Of a stretch of 64,000 bases of DNA, positions 8,485 through 16,839 are shown one piece after another. Location of the stretch: contig CASFEZ010000004.1 of NCBI GenBank assembly GCA_949293815.1, positions 1-64,000 on the forward strand, read 5' to 3'. Origin of the DNA: an uncultured Eubacteriales bacterium. GTDB taxonomy: Bacteria > Bacillota > Clostridia > Oscillospirales > Acutalibacteraceae. The notes under the pieces were generated by a model. It was not told where the DNA came from. It worked only from the letters and a program-made list of their open reading frames with translations, and searched no databases. Each line of letters opens with the position of its first letter. The first letter of the stretch is position 1. Position numbers and translations under genes: made by a program.

Positions 8485-8513
8485 TTGAAAACAGGGATAT
8501 AATATGATATAAT
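8485..8513 (+). promoter_or_regulatory. promoter of glycogen phosphorylase gene
   Basis: TTGAAA (8485-8490), 17-bp spacer, TATAAT (8508-8513), leaving a leader of about 100 nt before the start at 8623. The stretch 8361-8484 between the divergent promoters holds a GC-rich inverted repeat but no gene. Confidence 0.75.
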
Positions 8514-8622
8514 ATGTATTATTGCATATCATTTATCCGGTTTCTATGGATGGATTTTGGTAAGAATAAACAAAAAATGCCAAAAAATTTTTTGTAACAA
8601 AACAGCAAAGGTGGAGGGGTAT

Positions 8623-11049
8623 ATGAATTATCATCTCACAAAGAAAAAAGCGAAAGAATTGATTGAATCGAAGCTCTCTCACTTCTTCGGTGTTTCCGTT
8701 GAGAACGCGACCTTCGATCATTATTATCGGGCGATTTCCATGATTGTTCGGGATATGATGGCGGAGGGCAGACGGGATTTTTCCGAAGCCGCCGAACGGG
8801 CGGGCGCGAAGCGCATATATTACCTTTCCATGGAATTTTTAATGGGGCGCTCGCTGAAGAATACCTTATATAATTTGAATTTAACCGATGCGGTTGCCGG
8901 CGCGCTGAAGGATTACGGCATCAGTTTGGAAAAACTGTATGACTGTGAGCCGGACGCGGGCCTTGGCAACGGTGGTTTGGGGCGGCTTGCCGCCTGCTAT
9001 CTGGACGCCATGGCGACCCAGGGTGTTCACGGCAGAGGCTATTCCATTTTGTATGAATACGGCATTTTCAAGCAGCGGATAGTGGACGGCTGGCAGACTG
9101 AGCTGCCCGATTTCTGGCTGCCCGGCGGCGAAGTCTGGCTGGTGGAAAAAGAGGAAAGCTCGGTGGATGTAGCCATCGGCGGTCATGTGCAGGAGAGCTG
9201 GGACGGCGCATATCACCATGTGGAGCTGCAAAACCCCACGGTGATCAAGGCGGTGCCCTATGATATGTATGTGGCGGGCAAGGACGGCAAGGGCATCAGC
9301 CTTCTGCGCCTGTGGTCCGCAAAAGCGCCGGGCTTTGATATGGCTGCGTTTAACCAGGGCAACTATTTGCAGGCGGTGGAGCAGAACGCCATGGCAGAGG
9401 TGATCAGCAAGGTGCTCTATCCTGCCGATAATCACCCTGAGGGAAAAAGCCTGCGCTTAAAGCAGCAGTATTTTCTGGTGTCCGCTTCCATTCAGGACAT
9501 TATCCGTCACCATTTGCACCTGTTCGGTACGCTGGATAATCTGGCGGAGAAAATTGCCGTGCATATCAACGATACCCATCCGACCCTCTGCATTCCCGAG
9601 CTGATGCGCATCATGCTGGACGAATGCGGCTACAGCTGGGACAGCGCCTGGAATATTGTCACCAAAACCGTGGCGTATACCAACCATACCGTGATGAAAG
9701 AGGCGCTGGAGTGCTGGACGGAGGAGCAGGTTTCCCGTCTGCTGCCCCGTATTTATCAAATCATAAAAGAAATTGACAACCGGTTCCGCGGGTATGTGTG
9801 GAGCTGCACCGGGGACGCGGATTATGTGGAGCGCACTGCCATCATTTCCAACGGTATGGTGAAAATGGCGAATCTCTGCGTCGCGGCGTGCCACAGCGTC
9901 AACGGCGTGTCGGCGCTGCACAGCGATATTTTGAAACAGACCGTGTTTCATGATTTTTATCGCCTGACCCCCGATAAATTTACCAATGTCACCAACGGCA
10001 TCGCCCACCGGCGCTGGCTCTGCCAGGCGAACCCGGGGCTTACGGCGCTTTTGACCGAGAAGATTGGCGAAGGCTTTGTTTATCATGCGTCCGAGCTGAA
10101 AAAGCTTGAGACCTTTGCCGATGACGGCGCGGTACTGGCGGAAATGGAAAAAATCAAGCTGCAAAACAAAGAGCGGCTTGCCAAATATATCAAAAAGACT
10201 TCCGGCGTTACGCTGGATCCCTCCTCGATTTTTGATATTCAGGTCAAGCGGCTGCACGAATACAAACGGCAGCATATGAATGCCTTCCAGATTCTTGCGA
10301 AATATCTGGAAATCAAAAATAACCCCAACGGCAATTATACGCCCCATACCTATATTTTCGGTGCAAAAGCCGCTTCGGGCTACTATGTGGCGAAAAAAAT
10401 CATCAGCTTTATCTGCGCGCTGGCGGATATGGTCAACAGCGACCCGGTGGTCAGCAAGTTTATGAAGGTCTATTTCTTTGAGGACTACTGCGTCACCGCC
10501 GCCGAGCTGCTGATTCCCGCGGCGGAAATCAGCGAACAGATTTCCCTGGCGGGCACCGAGGCCAGCGGCACCAGCAATATGAAATTTATGATGAACGGCG
10601 CCATTACCCTTGGCACCATGGACGGCGCGAATGTGGAAATTTTTGAGTCGGTGGGCAAGGATAATATTATCATCTTCGGCATGAATACCCAGGAAGTGAA
10701 CAACCTGACCGCGCAGGGGTATGTGCCCATGAATTATTATTTGAACAATCCGGAGCTGAAACATGTAATTGATTTTATGAACACCCAAACCATTGCCGGC
10801 AAGAGCTTTTCGGATTTGTCCGGTACCATTATTCAGCACGACCCCTATATGGTGCTGGCGGATTTTGCCGATTACCGCGCGACCCAGAAAAAGGCGGAAG
10901 AGCTGTATGCCGACCGGGAAAGCTGGAACCGGATGTCGCTGATCAATGTTGCCAATTCCGGTATTTTTGCCGCCGACCGCTCTATCAATGAATATGCCGC
11001 CAATATCTGGCATACCGCCAAAGCCCGGAACAATCCGAAAATTTTATAA
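8623..11049 (+). CDS. glgP: glycogen/starch phosphorylase
   Basis: An 808-aa GT35 alpha-glucan phosphorylase that releases glucose-1-phosphate from glycogen or maltodextrin in the cytoplasm. Recognisable features are the N-terminal YYLSMEFLMGR, the GLGNGGLGRLAACYLD motif, NDTHPTLCIPELMR, and the PLP-lysine region GTEASGTSNMKFMMNG. Length is normal for the bacterial family (about 800-830). I placed the start at 8623, giving MNYHLTKKKAKELIE, because GGTGGAGGGG lies just upstream; an earlier in-frame start has no ribosome site. It stands alone behind a strong promoter. Other glycogen genes are not in the window. Confidence 0.97.
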   Translation: MNYHLTKKKAKELIESKLSHFFGVSVENATFDHYYRAISMIVRDMMAEGRRDFSEAAERAGAKRIYYLSMEFLMGRSLKNTLYNLNLTDAVAGALKDYGISLEKLYDCEPDAGLGNGGLGRLAACYLDAMATQGVHGRGYSILYEYGIFKQRIVDGWQTELPDFWLPGGEVWLVEKEESSVDVAIGGHVQESWDGAYHHVELQNPTVIKAVPYDMYVAGKDGKGISLLRLWSAKAPGFDMAAFNQGNYLQAVEQNAMAEVISKVLYPADNHPEGKSLRLKQQYFLVSASIQDIIRHHLHLFGTLDNLAEKIAVHINDTHPTLCIPELMRIMLDECGYSWDSAWNIVTKTVAYTNHTVMKEALECWTEEQVSRLLPRIYQIIKEIDNRFRGYVWSCTGDADYVERTAIISNGMVKMANLCVAACHSVNGVSALHSDILKQTVFHDFYRLTPDKFTNVTNGIAHRRWLCQANPGLTALLTEKIGEGFVYHASELKKLETFADDGAVLAEMEKIKLQNKERLAKYIKKTSGVTLDPSSIFDIQVKRLHEYKRQHMNAFQILAKYLEIKNNPNGNYTPHTYIFGAKAASGYYVAKKIISFICALADMVNSDPVVSKFMKVYFFEDYCVTAAELLIPAAEISEQISLAGTEASGTSNMKFMMNGAITLGTMDGANVEIFESVGKDNIIIFGMNTQEVNNLTAQGYVPMNYYLNNPELKHVIDFMNTQTIAGKSFSDLSGTIIQHDPYMVLADFADYRATQKKAEELYADRESWNRMSLINVANSGIFAADRSINEYAANIWHTAKARNNPKIL

Positions 11050-11079
11050 GCGGGAAAAATCTCGCTCTTTGTCAAATAT

Positions 11080-11166
11080 ACGATAATCGCAGGGGCGGGT
11101 CCTGCCCGCCCGCGTGCGGCGCAGGGAATACCGGTTTTTGCCGCAGTTCGGGCGTTGGATTATCGT
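11080..11166. repeat. small inverted-repeat element with GC-rich core
   Basis: An 87-bp unit bounded by ACGATAATC and its exact reverse complement GATTATCGT. The core contains AGGGGCGGGTCCTGCCCGCCC, closely related in sequence style to the ends of the MITE-like element at 29497. It lies between glgP and aroF. Confidence 0.55.
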
Positions 11167-11223
11167 CTGAATTTTTCACGATTGGTGTAAGAATTGATAT
11201 AAAATCAGGAAAGGAAAAACAAT

Positions 11224-12252
11224 ATGAATATGCAGTTTCATCGGAAATTGCCGATTCCGCAGGAGATTAAAAAGCAATTCCCGCTGTCCGAAAAGGCGGC
11301 GGCGGTCAAGGCGGTGCGCGATGAGCAAATTGCCAAGGTGTTTACCGGCGAGAGCGATAAGTTCTTATTGATTATCGGTCCATGCAGCGCCGACCGGGAA
11401 GAATCTGTGATGGATTATGTTTCCCGCCTGGTTCGGGTGCAGGAGGAAGTCAAGGATAAAATCATTATTATTCCCCGTATTTACACCAATAAGCCCCGCA
11501 CCACCGGCGAGGGATATAAAGGGATGCTCCATCAGCCGGACCCGGATAAAAAGCCGGATATGCTGGAGGGCATTATCGCCATTCGTTCCCTGCATGCCAA
11601 GGCGGTGGACGAGTTGGGCATCACCTGCGCCGATGAAATGCTTTACACCGACAATTACCGGTATCTGGACGATATTCTCTCCTATGTGGCCGTGGGCGCC
11701 CGCTCGGTGGAAAATCAGGACCACCGCCTGACCTCCAGCGGCATCTCCGTACCGGTCGGTATGAAGAACCCCACCAGCGGCGATTATTCGGTTATGCTCA
11801 ACTCCATTGTGGCGGCGCAGGGGCAGCACACCTTTATTTACCGCGGCTGGGAGGTTTCCACCACCGGAAACCCGCTCTCGCATGCGATTCTGCGCGGCAG
11901 CGTCAATAAATACGGTTCCTCCAAGCCCAATTATCATTATGAGGATTTGCAGCGCCTGTGCGTCATGTATGCGGAAAAAAATTTGAAAAATCCCGCCTGC
12001 ATTGTGGACGCGAACCATTCCAATTCCAACAAGCAGTATCTGGAGCAGATTCGCATTTGCAACGAGGTACTGCACTCCATGCGCCACAGCGCGGAGATTG
12101 GCAAGCTGGTCAAGGGCTTTATGATTGAAAGCTACATAGAGGACGGCAGCCAGAAGATTGGCGGCGGCGTTTACGGCAAATCCATTACCGACCCCTGCCT
12201 CGGCTGGGAAAAATCAAGGGATTTGATTTATTCCATTGCTGACCAGCTGTAA
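11224..12252 (+). CDS. aroF: 3-deoxy-7-phosphoheptulonate (DAHP) synthase
   Basis: A 342-aa class I DAHP synthase, which condenses phosphoenolpyruvate and erythrose-4-phosphate in the first step of the shikimate pathway. Characteristic stretches are IGPCSADREESV, RIYTNKPRTTGEGYKG, GARSVENQDHR, GMKNPTSGDY, RGWEVSTTGNP, DANHSNSNK and ESYIEDGSQ. The length is usual for the AroF/G/H type and there is no fused chorismate mutase or ACT domain. Which aromatic amino acid inhibits it cannot be read from the sequence; the T-box-controlled tryptophan-type importer and trpS elsewhere in the window are the only other aromatic-related genes. GGAAAGG precedes the ATG. A bidirectional terminator follows. Confidence 0.95.
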   Translation: MNMQFHRKLPIPQEIKKQFPLSEKAAAVKAVRDEQIAKVFTGESDKFLLIIGPCSADREESVMDYVSRLVRVQEEVKDKIIIIPRIYTNKPRTTGEGYKGMLHQPDPDKKPDMLEGIIAIRSLHAKAVDELGITCADEMLYTDNYRYLDDILSYVAVGARSVENQDHRLTSSGISVPVGMKNPTSGDYSVMLNSIVAAQGQHTFIYRGWEVSTTGNPLSHAILRGSVNKYGSSKPNYHYEDLQRLCVMYAEKNLKNPACIVDANHSNSNKQYLEQIRICNEVLHSMRHSAEIGKLVKGFMIESYIEDGSQKIGGGVYGKSITDPCLGWEKSRDLIYSIADQL

Positions 12253-12275
12253 TGCTATTCTTTCGCATATAAAAA

Positions 12276-12307
12276 GCCGGAGCCTGTAAAAAGGTTCCGG
12301 TTTTTTT
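12276..12307. terminator. bidirectional terminator after aroF
   Basis: Stem GCCGGAGCC / GGTTCCGG (12276-12300) followed by TTTTTTT on the plus strand, with AAAAA before it serving the convergent lipoprotein gene. Confidence 0.75.
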
Positions 12308-12326
12308 GCTGTTTACAGCATCGTTG

Positions 12327-12749
12327 TTATGCTGCGGAAAAGTTTATCGCATATTCCCCCATATTGATAATAAAGGTTGGCGCCTGCGATTTGTCGTGAA
12401 AGGTTGTCATGCCAACAACGGCAAGACCGTCTTGGCCTTCGACCGTGACCCGGTAAGTCATCGATTCCGGGTCGGAGCGATAGACTTCGTATGTTCCCGT
12501 ATAAGTCTTTTGATTGGTGCTGTCGGTCAACGTCAGTTCCCCGTCCGCCGCCCGGCAGTACAGGTCAATTTTTTTTGCCGTATCCAATGTGCTGCTCCCG
12601 CTCTCACCGTAAGCAACCGCCTGTCCGTCTTCGCCGCTTTGCACGGAAGTCATGACCCAGCCGTAATCTTCGATATGAGGAACCCGGCTGCTGTTGCATC
12701 CGGTCAGAAAGAATACAAGCAAAACCAACAGCATGACGATTTTTTTCAT
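12327..12749 (-). CDS. small lipoprotein of unknown function
   Basis: A 140-aa protein starting MKKIVMLLVLLVFFLTGC; the lipobox LTGC puts the lipidated Cys at residue 18, so it is anchored on the outer face of the membrane. The mature part has a beta-rich appearance (repeated short strands with Thr/Tyr/Val) and no motif I recognise. The start at 12749 was preferred over an ATG three codons upstream because GGGAG then has normal spacing. It lies 14 bp after the XRE regulator gene and is probably cotranscribed, suggesting that the membrane regulator and the lipoprotein work together. Confidence 0.85.
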   Translation of the reverse strand: MKKIVMLLVLLVFFLTGCNSSRVPHIEDYGWVMTSVQSGEDGQAVAYGESGSSTLDTAKKIDLYCRAADGELTLTDSTNQKTYTGTYEVYRSDPESMTYRVTVEGQDGLAVVGMTTFHDKSQAPTFIINMGEYAINFSAA

Positions 12750-12763
12750 TGGCACCATTCTCC

Positions 12764-13321
12764 CTATTTCCTGCGCGTTTTATAGAAGCCGACAGCAGAT
12801 ACGGCAATAGCCGCAAGGGCTGCAACCGGCACACCTGTCTGTAAGACGCTGTTTGCGATATAAATATTTGTTGCCCCGTTATAACCGCCGATCACGGAAA
12901 TACCGTCGCTGTATTCTTTTATTACAGCCTGGTACGGTATGGAATCGGTCAAAACAGAAAACAACGCAAGGACGGCGATAAGCCCGAGCAGTATGAATAT
13001 GCCCCGCCATATTTTTCGGCGGCGTTCGCTGCGTTTTTCCCATTGCTCCGTCAGATACGCCAGCTTTGCCGCCACTGCCTGTATTTGCGTCTCTTCCTCC
13101 GGCGCGGCCGGTTCCGCCAGCAGCATAGATACAGAGGTGTCCAGCGCTTCGGCCAGGCGCGGCAGCATATCGGAATCGGGAACAGACAACCCGTTTTCCC
13201 ATTTTGATATGGTCTGTCTGACCACATGCACCCGGCTTGCCAGCTCGTCCTGCGACAGCCCCTGCGCTTTTCTGCGGTTTTTCAAGTTATCGCTCAGCAT
13301 AGATATTCGCATCCCTTCCAT
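12764..13321 (-). CDS. membrane-anchored XRE-family regulator
   Basis: A 185-aa protein with an N-terminal XRE helix-turn-helix (RRKAQGLSQDELASRVHVVR, QTISKWENG), a Glu/Gln- and Arg-rich linker, one hydrophobic segment (IFILLGLIAVLALFSVL), an extracytoplasmic stretch, and a second hydrophobic C-terminal segment ending KTRRK. This layout, a cytoplasmic DNA-binding head with two membrane helices, is common for Firmicutes regulators that watch the envelope. The start is uncertain: 13321 (MEGMRIS) has GAAGG nine bases upstream, while the Met at 13300 (MLSDNLKN) is the usual family start. The lipoprotein gene follows directly. Confidence 0.85.
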   Translation of the reverse strand: MEGMRISMLSDNLKNRRKAQGLSQDELASRVHVVRQTISKWENGLSVPDSDMLPRLAEALDTSVSMLLAEPAAPEEETQIQAVAAKLAYLTEQWEKRSERRRKIWRGIFILLGLIAVLALFSVLTDSIPYQAVIKEYSDGISVIGGYNGATNIYIANSVLQTGVPVAALAAIAVSAVGFYKTRRK

Positions 13322-13539
13322 TAGTATACGCCTTCCGCGCCGTTGCAGCAAGCAACGGCGCGTAACATCCCCGTTTTTTGACACTTTTTTGCATTCATTT
13401 CAATCAGAGTATACCACATGCCGACGGAAATTGCCACTCGGAACCATCTGTAAACCAAAAAAACCGCCGTTTGCTTTGCGGCAGTCTTGTATGATATGTT
13501 GCTGGAAGAAATTAATAATATATCCATGTAAGAAAAATA

Positions 13540-13657
13540 CACGAAATTGAGCATTCAGTCGCTCCGTTTCTGCACGAAATTGAGCATTCAGCAAGACGGA
13601 TTTTGCACGAAATGGAGCATTCAGAGTATCGGATTCTGCACGAAATGGAGAGAAGCG
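13540..13657. repeat. 33-bp-period tandem repeat, four units
   Basis: The 19-bp core CACGAAATTGAGCATTCAG starts at 13540, 13573 and 13606 (the third with one substitution), and a truncated fourth begins at 13639. The period is exactly 33 bp while the 14-bp spacers differ. The interval 13322-13823 between the XRE gene and pyrG holds only this array and the pyrG terminator. Confidence 0.8.
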
Positions 13658-13694
13658 GCGGAAGGTACCGGCTTGTCACGCAGGGGAGGGGATG

Positions 13695-13748
13695 AAAAAC
13701 AGGGTAAGTTTGGCGCATGCCTATGCCAAAACTTACCCTGCCTTTTTC
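13695..13748. terminator. terminator of pyrG
   Basis: Long stem CAGGGTAAGTTTGGC / GCCAAAACTTACCCTG (13700-13740) with TTTTT on the minus-strand exit and CCTTTTTC on the plus side. Confidence 0.75.
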
Positions 13749-13823
13749 TTGTAATGGGAAGAAACAAACGCCGCATTTGCGCTGTTTCCTGCACGCGGAA
13801 AGGAAAATCGGGAAAACGCGGAA

Positions 13824-15437
13824 TCAATCCTGCGCTTCCCTATGTTTAATCGCCGCGCCGATAAAGCCCAAAAACAGCGGGTGGGGTTTGTTGGGGCGGC
13901 TCTTAAACTCGGGATGGAACTGCACGCCGATGTAAAAATCCCGGTTCGGCACTTCCACGGTTTCCACCAGGCGCTTGTCCGGCGAAGTGCCGCTGATAAC
14001 AAGTCCGGCGCCCACCAGCTCTTCCCGATAGTCGTTGTTGAATTCATATCTGTGGCGGTGGCGCTCGTGAATAATGGACGCCTGATAGCAGCTTGCCATT
14101 TGGGTGCCCTCGGCAATATGGCAGGGATAGCTGCCAAGGCGCAGGGTGCCGCCCTTGTCAATGTCCTCGTTCTGGTCGGGCATAAAGTCAATGACCTTGT
14201 GGGGGCTGTTTTCGTCAAATTCCCGGGAGTTGGCGTCTGCAAGTCCCAGCACATGGCGGGCAAACTCAATCACTGCAATCTGCATCCCAAGGCAGATGCC
14301 AAGATAGGGCAGCCCCTTTTCCCGGGCGTACTGCGCCGCTAAAATCATGCCCTCCGTGCCGCGTACACCGAAGCCGCCGGGAATTAAAATGCCGTCCACC
14401 CCTGCCAAAATTGTGTCGCGGGTTTCCTCGGTAATGGTTTCGGAGTCAATCCACTGGATATTGATTTTCGCGCCGTGCTCATAGCCTGCGTGGCGCAGCG
14501 CTTCCGCCACCGAAAGGTACGCATCGTGCAGCTGTACATATTTGCCGGTCAGGGCAATGGTGACGGTTTTATTGCGGTTATGTATTTTTTCAATCATCGT
14601 CTGCCAGTCGCGCAGATCCGGCGCCGGGGTCGAAAGCCCCAGCTCGCGGCAGACGATTTCGGAAAAGTGGCTTTCCTCCAGCATCAGCGGCGCTTCGTAC
14701 AAAACGGGGATGGTGCGGTTTTCAATCACGCAGTCAGGTTTGACATTGCAGAAATTGGCAATTTTCCGCTTAATGGACTCATCCGTAATCGGCTCATCGC
14801 TGCGCAGTACAATGATATCCGGCATAATGCCCATGCCCTGCAGTTCCTTAACCGAATGCTGGGTCGGCTTGGATTTGTGCTCGCCGGAGCCCTTGAGATA
14901 GGGCACAAGGGTCACATGGATAAACAGGGTGTTCTCCGAGCCCACTTCGTGCTGTACCTGGCGAATCGCCTCAATAAAGACCTGGCTTTCAATATCGCCG
15001 GTGGTGCCGCCGATTTCGGTAATCACCACATCCGCGTTGGTCTTTTTGCCAACGGAATAAATAAAGTCCTTGATTTCATTGGTGATATGGGGAATATACT
15101 GTACCGTTTCGCCCAAGTATTCCCCCCGGCGCTCTTTGTTTATTACATTGAAAAAGACCTTGCCGGTGGTCAGGTTGGAGTAGCGGTTCAGGTTTTCGTC
15201 AATAAACCGTTCGTAATGTCCCAAATCCAAATCGGTTTCCGCGCCGTCCTCGGTAACAAAAACTTCGCCGTGCTGATAGGGGCTCATGGTGCCCGGATCC
15301 ACATTCACATACGGGTCCAGCTTCTGCGCCGCGACCTTCAGTCCCCGCGCTTTTAACAGACGGCCGAGAGAAGCCGCCGTAATGCCTTTGCCCAAACCGG
15401 AGACCACGCCGCCGGTAACAAAAATATACTTTTGCAT
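13824..15437 (-). CDS. pyrG: CTP synthase
   Basis: A 537-aa enzyme that aminates UTP to CTP with ammonia from glutamine. The N-terminal synthetase domain begins [18 protein letters not shown] and contains GTVGDIES-like GTTGDIESQ. The C-terminal class I glutaminase domain has the nucleophile in [10 protein letters not shown] and the His-Glu pair near VQFHPEF. Length is normal. The start at 15437 has AAGGA seven bases upstream; a longer form would overlap the end of the ANTAR gene. It is the last gene of the glutamate synthase operon, consistent with a shared glutamine theme. Confidence 0.97.
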   Translation of the reverse strand: MQKYIFVTGGVVSGLGKGITAASLGRLLKARGLKVAAQKLDPYVNVDPGTMSPYQHGEVFVTEDGAETDLDLGHYERFIDENLNRYSNLTTGKVFFNVINKERRGEYLGETVQYIPHITNEIKDFIYSVGKKTNADVVITEIGGTTGDIESQVFIEAIRQVQHEVGSENTLFIHVTLVPYLKGSGEHKSKPTQHSVKELQGMGIMPDIIVLRSDEPITDESIKRKIANFCNVKPDCVIENRTIPVLYEAPLMLEESHFSEIVCRELGLSTPAPDLRDWQTMIEKIHNRNKTVTIALTGKYVQLHDAYLSVAEALRHAGYEHGAKINIQWIDSETITEETRDTILAGVDGILIPGGFGVRGTEGMILAAQYAREKGLPYLGICLGMQIAVIEFARHVLGLADANSREFDENSPHKVIDFMPDQNEDIDKGGTLRLGSYPCHIAEGTQMASCYQASIIHERHRHRYEFNNDYREELVGAGLVISGTSPDKRLVETVEVPNRDFYIGVQFHPEFKSRPNKPHPLFLGFIGAAIKHREAQD

Positions 15438-15448
15438 AATCGATTCCT

Positions 15449-16051
15449 TCATTTCCATTCAAATCCGTATTCGTAGGTGGAGATAATGCTTTCAGCCACT
15501 TCCCGGCGGGTAATGCGCCGGTCCATCGCCTGTTTTTCAATATAGTGGTGGGCGGTGGATTCATCCATTTTCAGGTATTGAATCAGCACCAGCTTGGCTC
15601 GGTTGACAATTTTCATTTCCCCGAGCTTGGCTTCCAAATCGGAAATCTTTTTTCCCTCCGCCGAGGTGCGCCGCTTGGCGGCAAAAACGAGTGCGAGTGC
15701 CTGTTTGAAGTGCCGTTCGGAATTGGGCTTTTCCACCACGAAAACGCCGTAGTCCTCGGTAGCGGCTGCCGCTTCGTCATACGCATCGCTTTTTACAAAA
15801 AGCAATACCGCCGCATCGTAATCGCCCGCCGCCTGTTTGGCCAGCGCCGCCGCACTGCCGTCCGGCAGGGGCGCGTTGATCAGGCAGATATCAAATTTTT
15901 GCTGCCGCATCTTCTGCGCGGCGTCGGCAGCGCAGGCGGCAACGGTCAGGGAACGCACCGCTTCATCAGGCAAAAGCTGTTTTATAAAGGTGATTCCCTT
16001 GGCCGTAGCGGAAACGCACAGGATATCGGCTTCAAATTTCTTTGGTTGCAT
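15449..16051 (-). CDS. ANTAR-domain RNA-binding regulator with pseudo-receiver
   Basis: A 200-aa protein of the NasT/AmiR type. The N-terminal receiver-like domain lacks the phosphoryl acceptor: the DxxLxD pattern reads FDICLIN, with Asn near residue 59. The C-terminal 55 residues form an ANTAR domain ([20 protein letters not shown], then REVAESII), which in this family binds two-loop RNA hairpins in leaders and prevents termination. The gene lies between the glutamate synthase genes and pyrG, so it probably controls nitrogen genes, perhaps this operon. The start at 16051 (MQPKKFE) was preferred over a TTG upstream because GAAGGG lies ahead of it. Confidence 0.88.
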   Translation of the reverse strand: MQPKKFEADILCVSATAKGITFIKQLLPDEAVRSLTVAACAADAAQKMRQQKFDICLINAPLPDGSAAALAKQAAGDYDAAVLLFVKSDAYDEAAAATEDYGVFVVEKPNSERHFKQALALVFAAKRRTSAEGKKISDLEAKLGEMKIVNRAKLVLIQYLKMDESTAHHYIEKQAMDRRITRREVAESIISTYEYGFEWK

Positions 16052-16113
16052 AGCCAGCAGCCCTTCTTCCTGGTATACAGTTGCTTGCAAAAAATCAGAA
16101 CGCCGCCGGGCGG

Positions 16114-16839
16114 TCAGTTCTGCACATACAGCTGTTTATAGGGGTTGTCGGTGTTCGGCGTTAAGACCCAGAAGGTCTCTGCGAGCACCGCAGACAAATC
16201 AACGGAAAACAATTTGCAATATTTATCGATATATTTTTCGATTTCCTTTATATCATCGTCTGTCGCCTTTTTCACATGCACCTGAGGCGGGAACTTTGCC
16301 AACAGGCGCGGGGCGCGAATATAAATTTTTCCGCCGTGCATACCGGTGCCGCAGAAATTGCTGACGATGTTTTCGTCCTTGTCGCAGCCCAGCCCCAGTA
16401 CAATAATGACACCGCCTGCCTGGTACTCGCCCAAAAAGCTGCCGGCATGACCGCCGATGACCATGACGGGAAATTTTTCGTTATAGGCTTTCATGTGAAT
16501 CCCCGCGCGGTACCCGGCGTTGTCCCTGACATAAATGCTACCGCCACGCATGGCGTAGCCGCAGGTATCGCCGGTGCTGCCGTAGATAACAATGCTGCCG
16601 TCGTTCATCGTATCGCCGGTGGCGTCCTGGGCGTTGCCGATTACCGTCAGGTTCGCGCCGTGTAAATACGCGCCCAATGCGTTGCCGGGGGTACCCTCGA
16701 TGGTAATATTTTTACCCGCAAGACCGGCGGCAATAAAGCGCTGCCCCAGACAGCTGCCGATGGTAATATCCGCATCGTCGCAGGCTTTGATTCTCTCGTT
16801 CAGGGTTTGATAATCCATGCCCTTGCTGTTAATAACCAC
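16114..16839 (-). CDS. glutamate synthase GXGXG-domain protein
   Basis: A 241-aa protein equal to the C-terminal domain of the glutamate synthase large subunit, encoded separately as in archaeal-type enzymes. It consists of right-handed beta-helix repeats rich in Gly, for example GSCLGQRFIAAGLAGKN, GNAQDATGDTMNDG, IYGSTGDTCGYAMRGG and GGHAGSFLGEYQAGG. In full-length GltB this domain is structural and supports the ammonia tunnel. The start is GTG with AGGAGG eight bases upstream and overlaps the end of the FAD protein gene by 11 bp, indicating translational coupling. It is followed by the ANTAR regulator. Confidence 0.93.
   Translation of the reverse strand: MVINSKGMDYQTLNERIKACDDADITIGSCLGQRFIAAGLAGKNITIEGTPGNALGAYLHGANLTVIGNAQDATGDTMNDGSIVIYGSTGDTCGYAMRGGSIYVRDNAGYRAGIHMKAYNEKFPVMVIGGHAGSFLGEYQAGGVIIVLGLGCDKDENIVSNFCGTGMHGGKIYIRAPRLLAKFPPQVHVKKATDDDIKEIEKYIDKYCKLFSVDLSAVLAETFWVLTPNTDNPYKQLYVQN

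Noticed and set aside
9457..11013. Long open frame antisense to glgP
   Set aside because: Mirror of glgP codon bias; no ribosome site, promoter or recognisable domain.
13540..13657. CRISPR array
   Set aside because: Repeat core 19 bp and spacers 14 bp are too short, the last unit is degenerate, and no cas genes are nearby.
13512..13718. Cys-rich 11-residue-repeat peptide gene on the minus strand
   Set aside because: The frame is a by-product of the 33-bp period; no ribosome site precedes its start and it overlaps the pyrG terminator.
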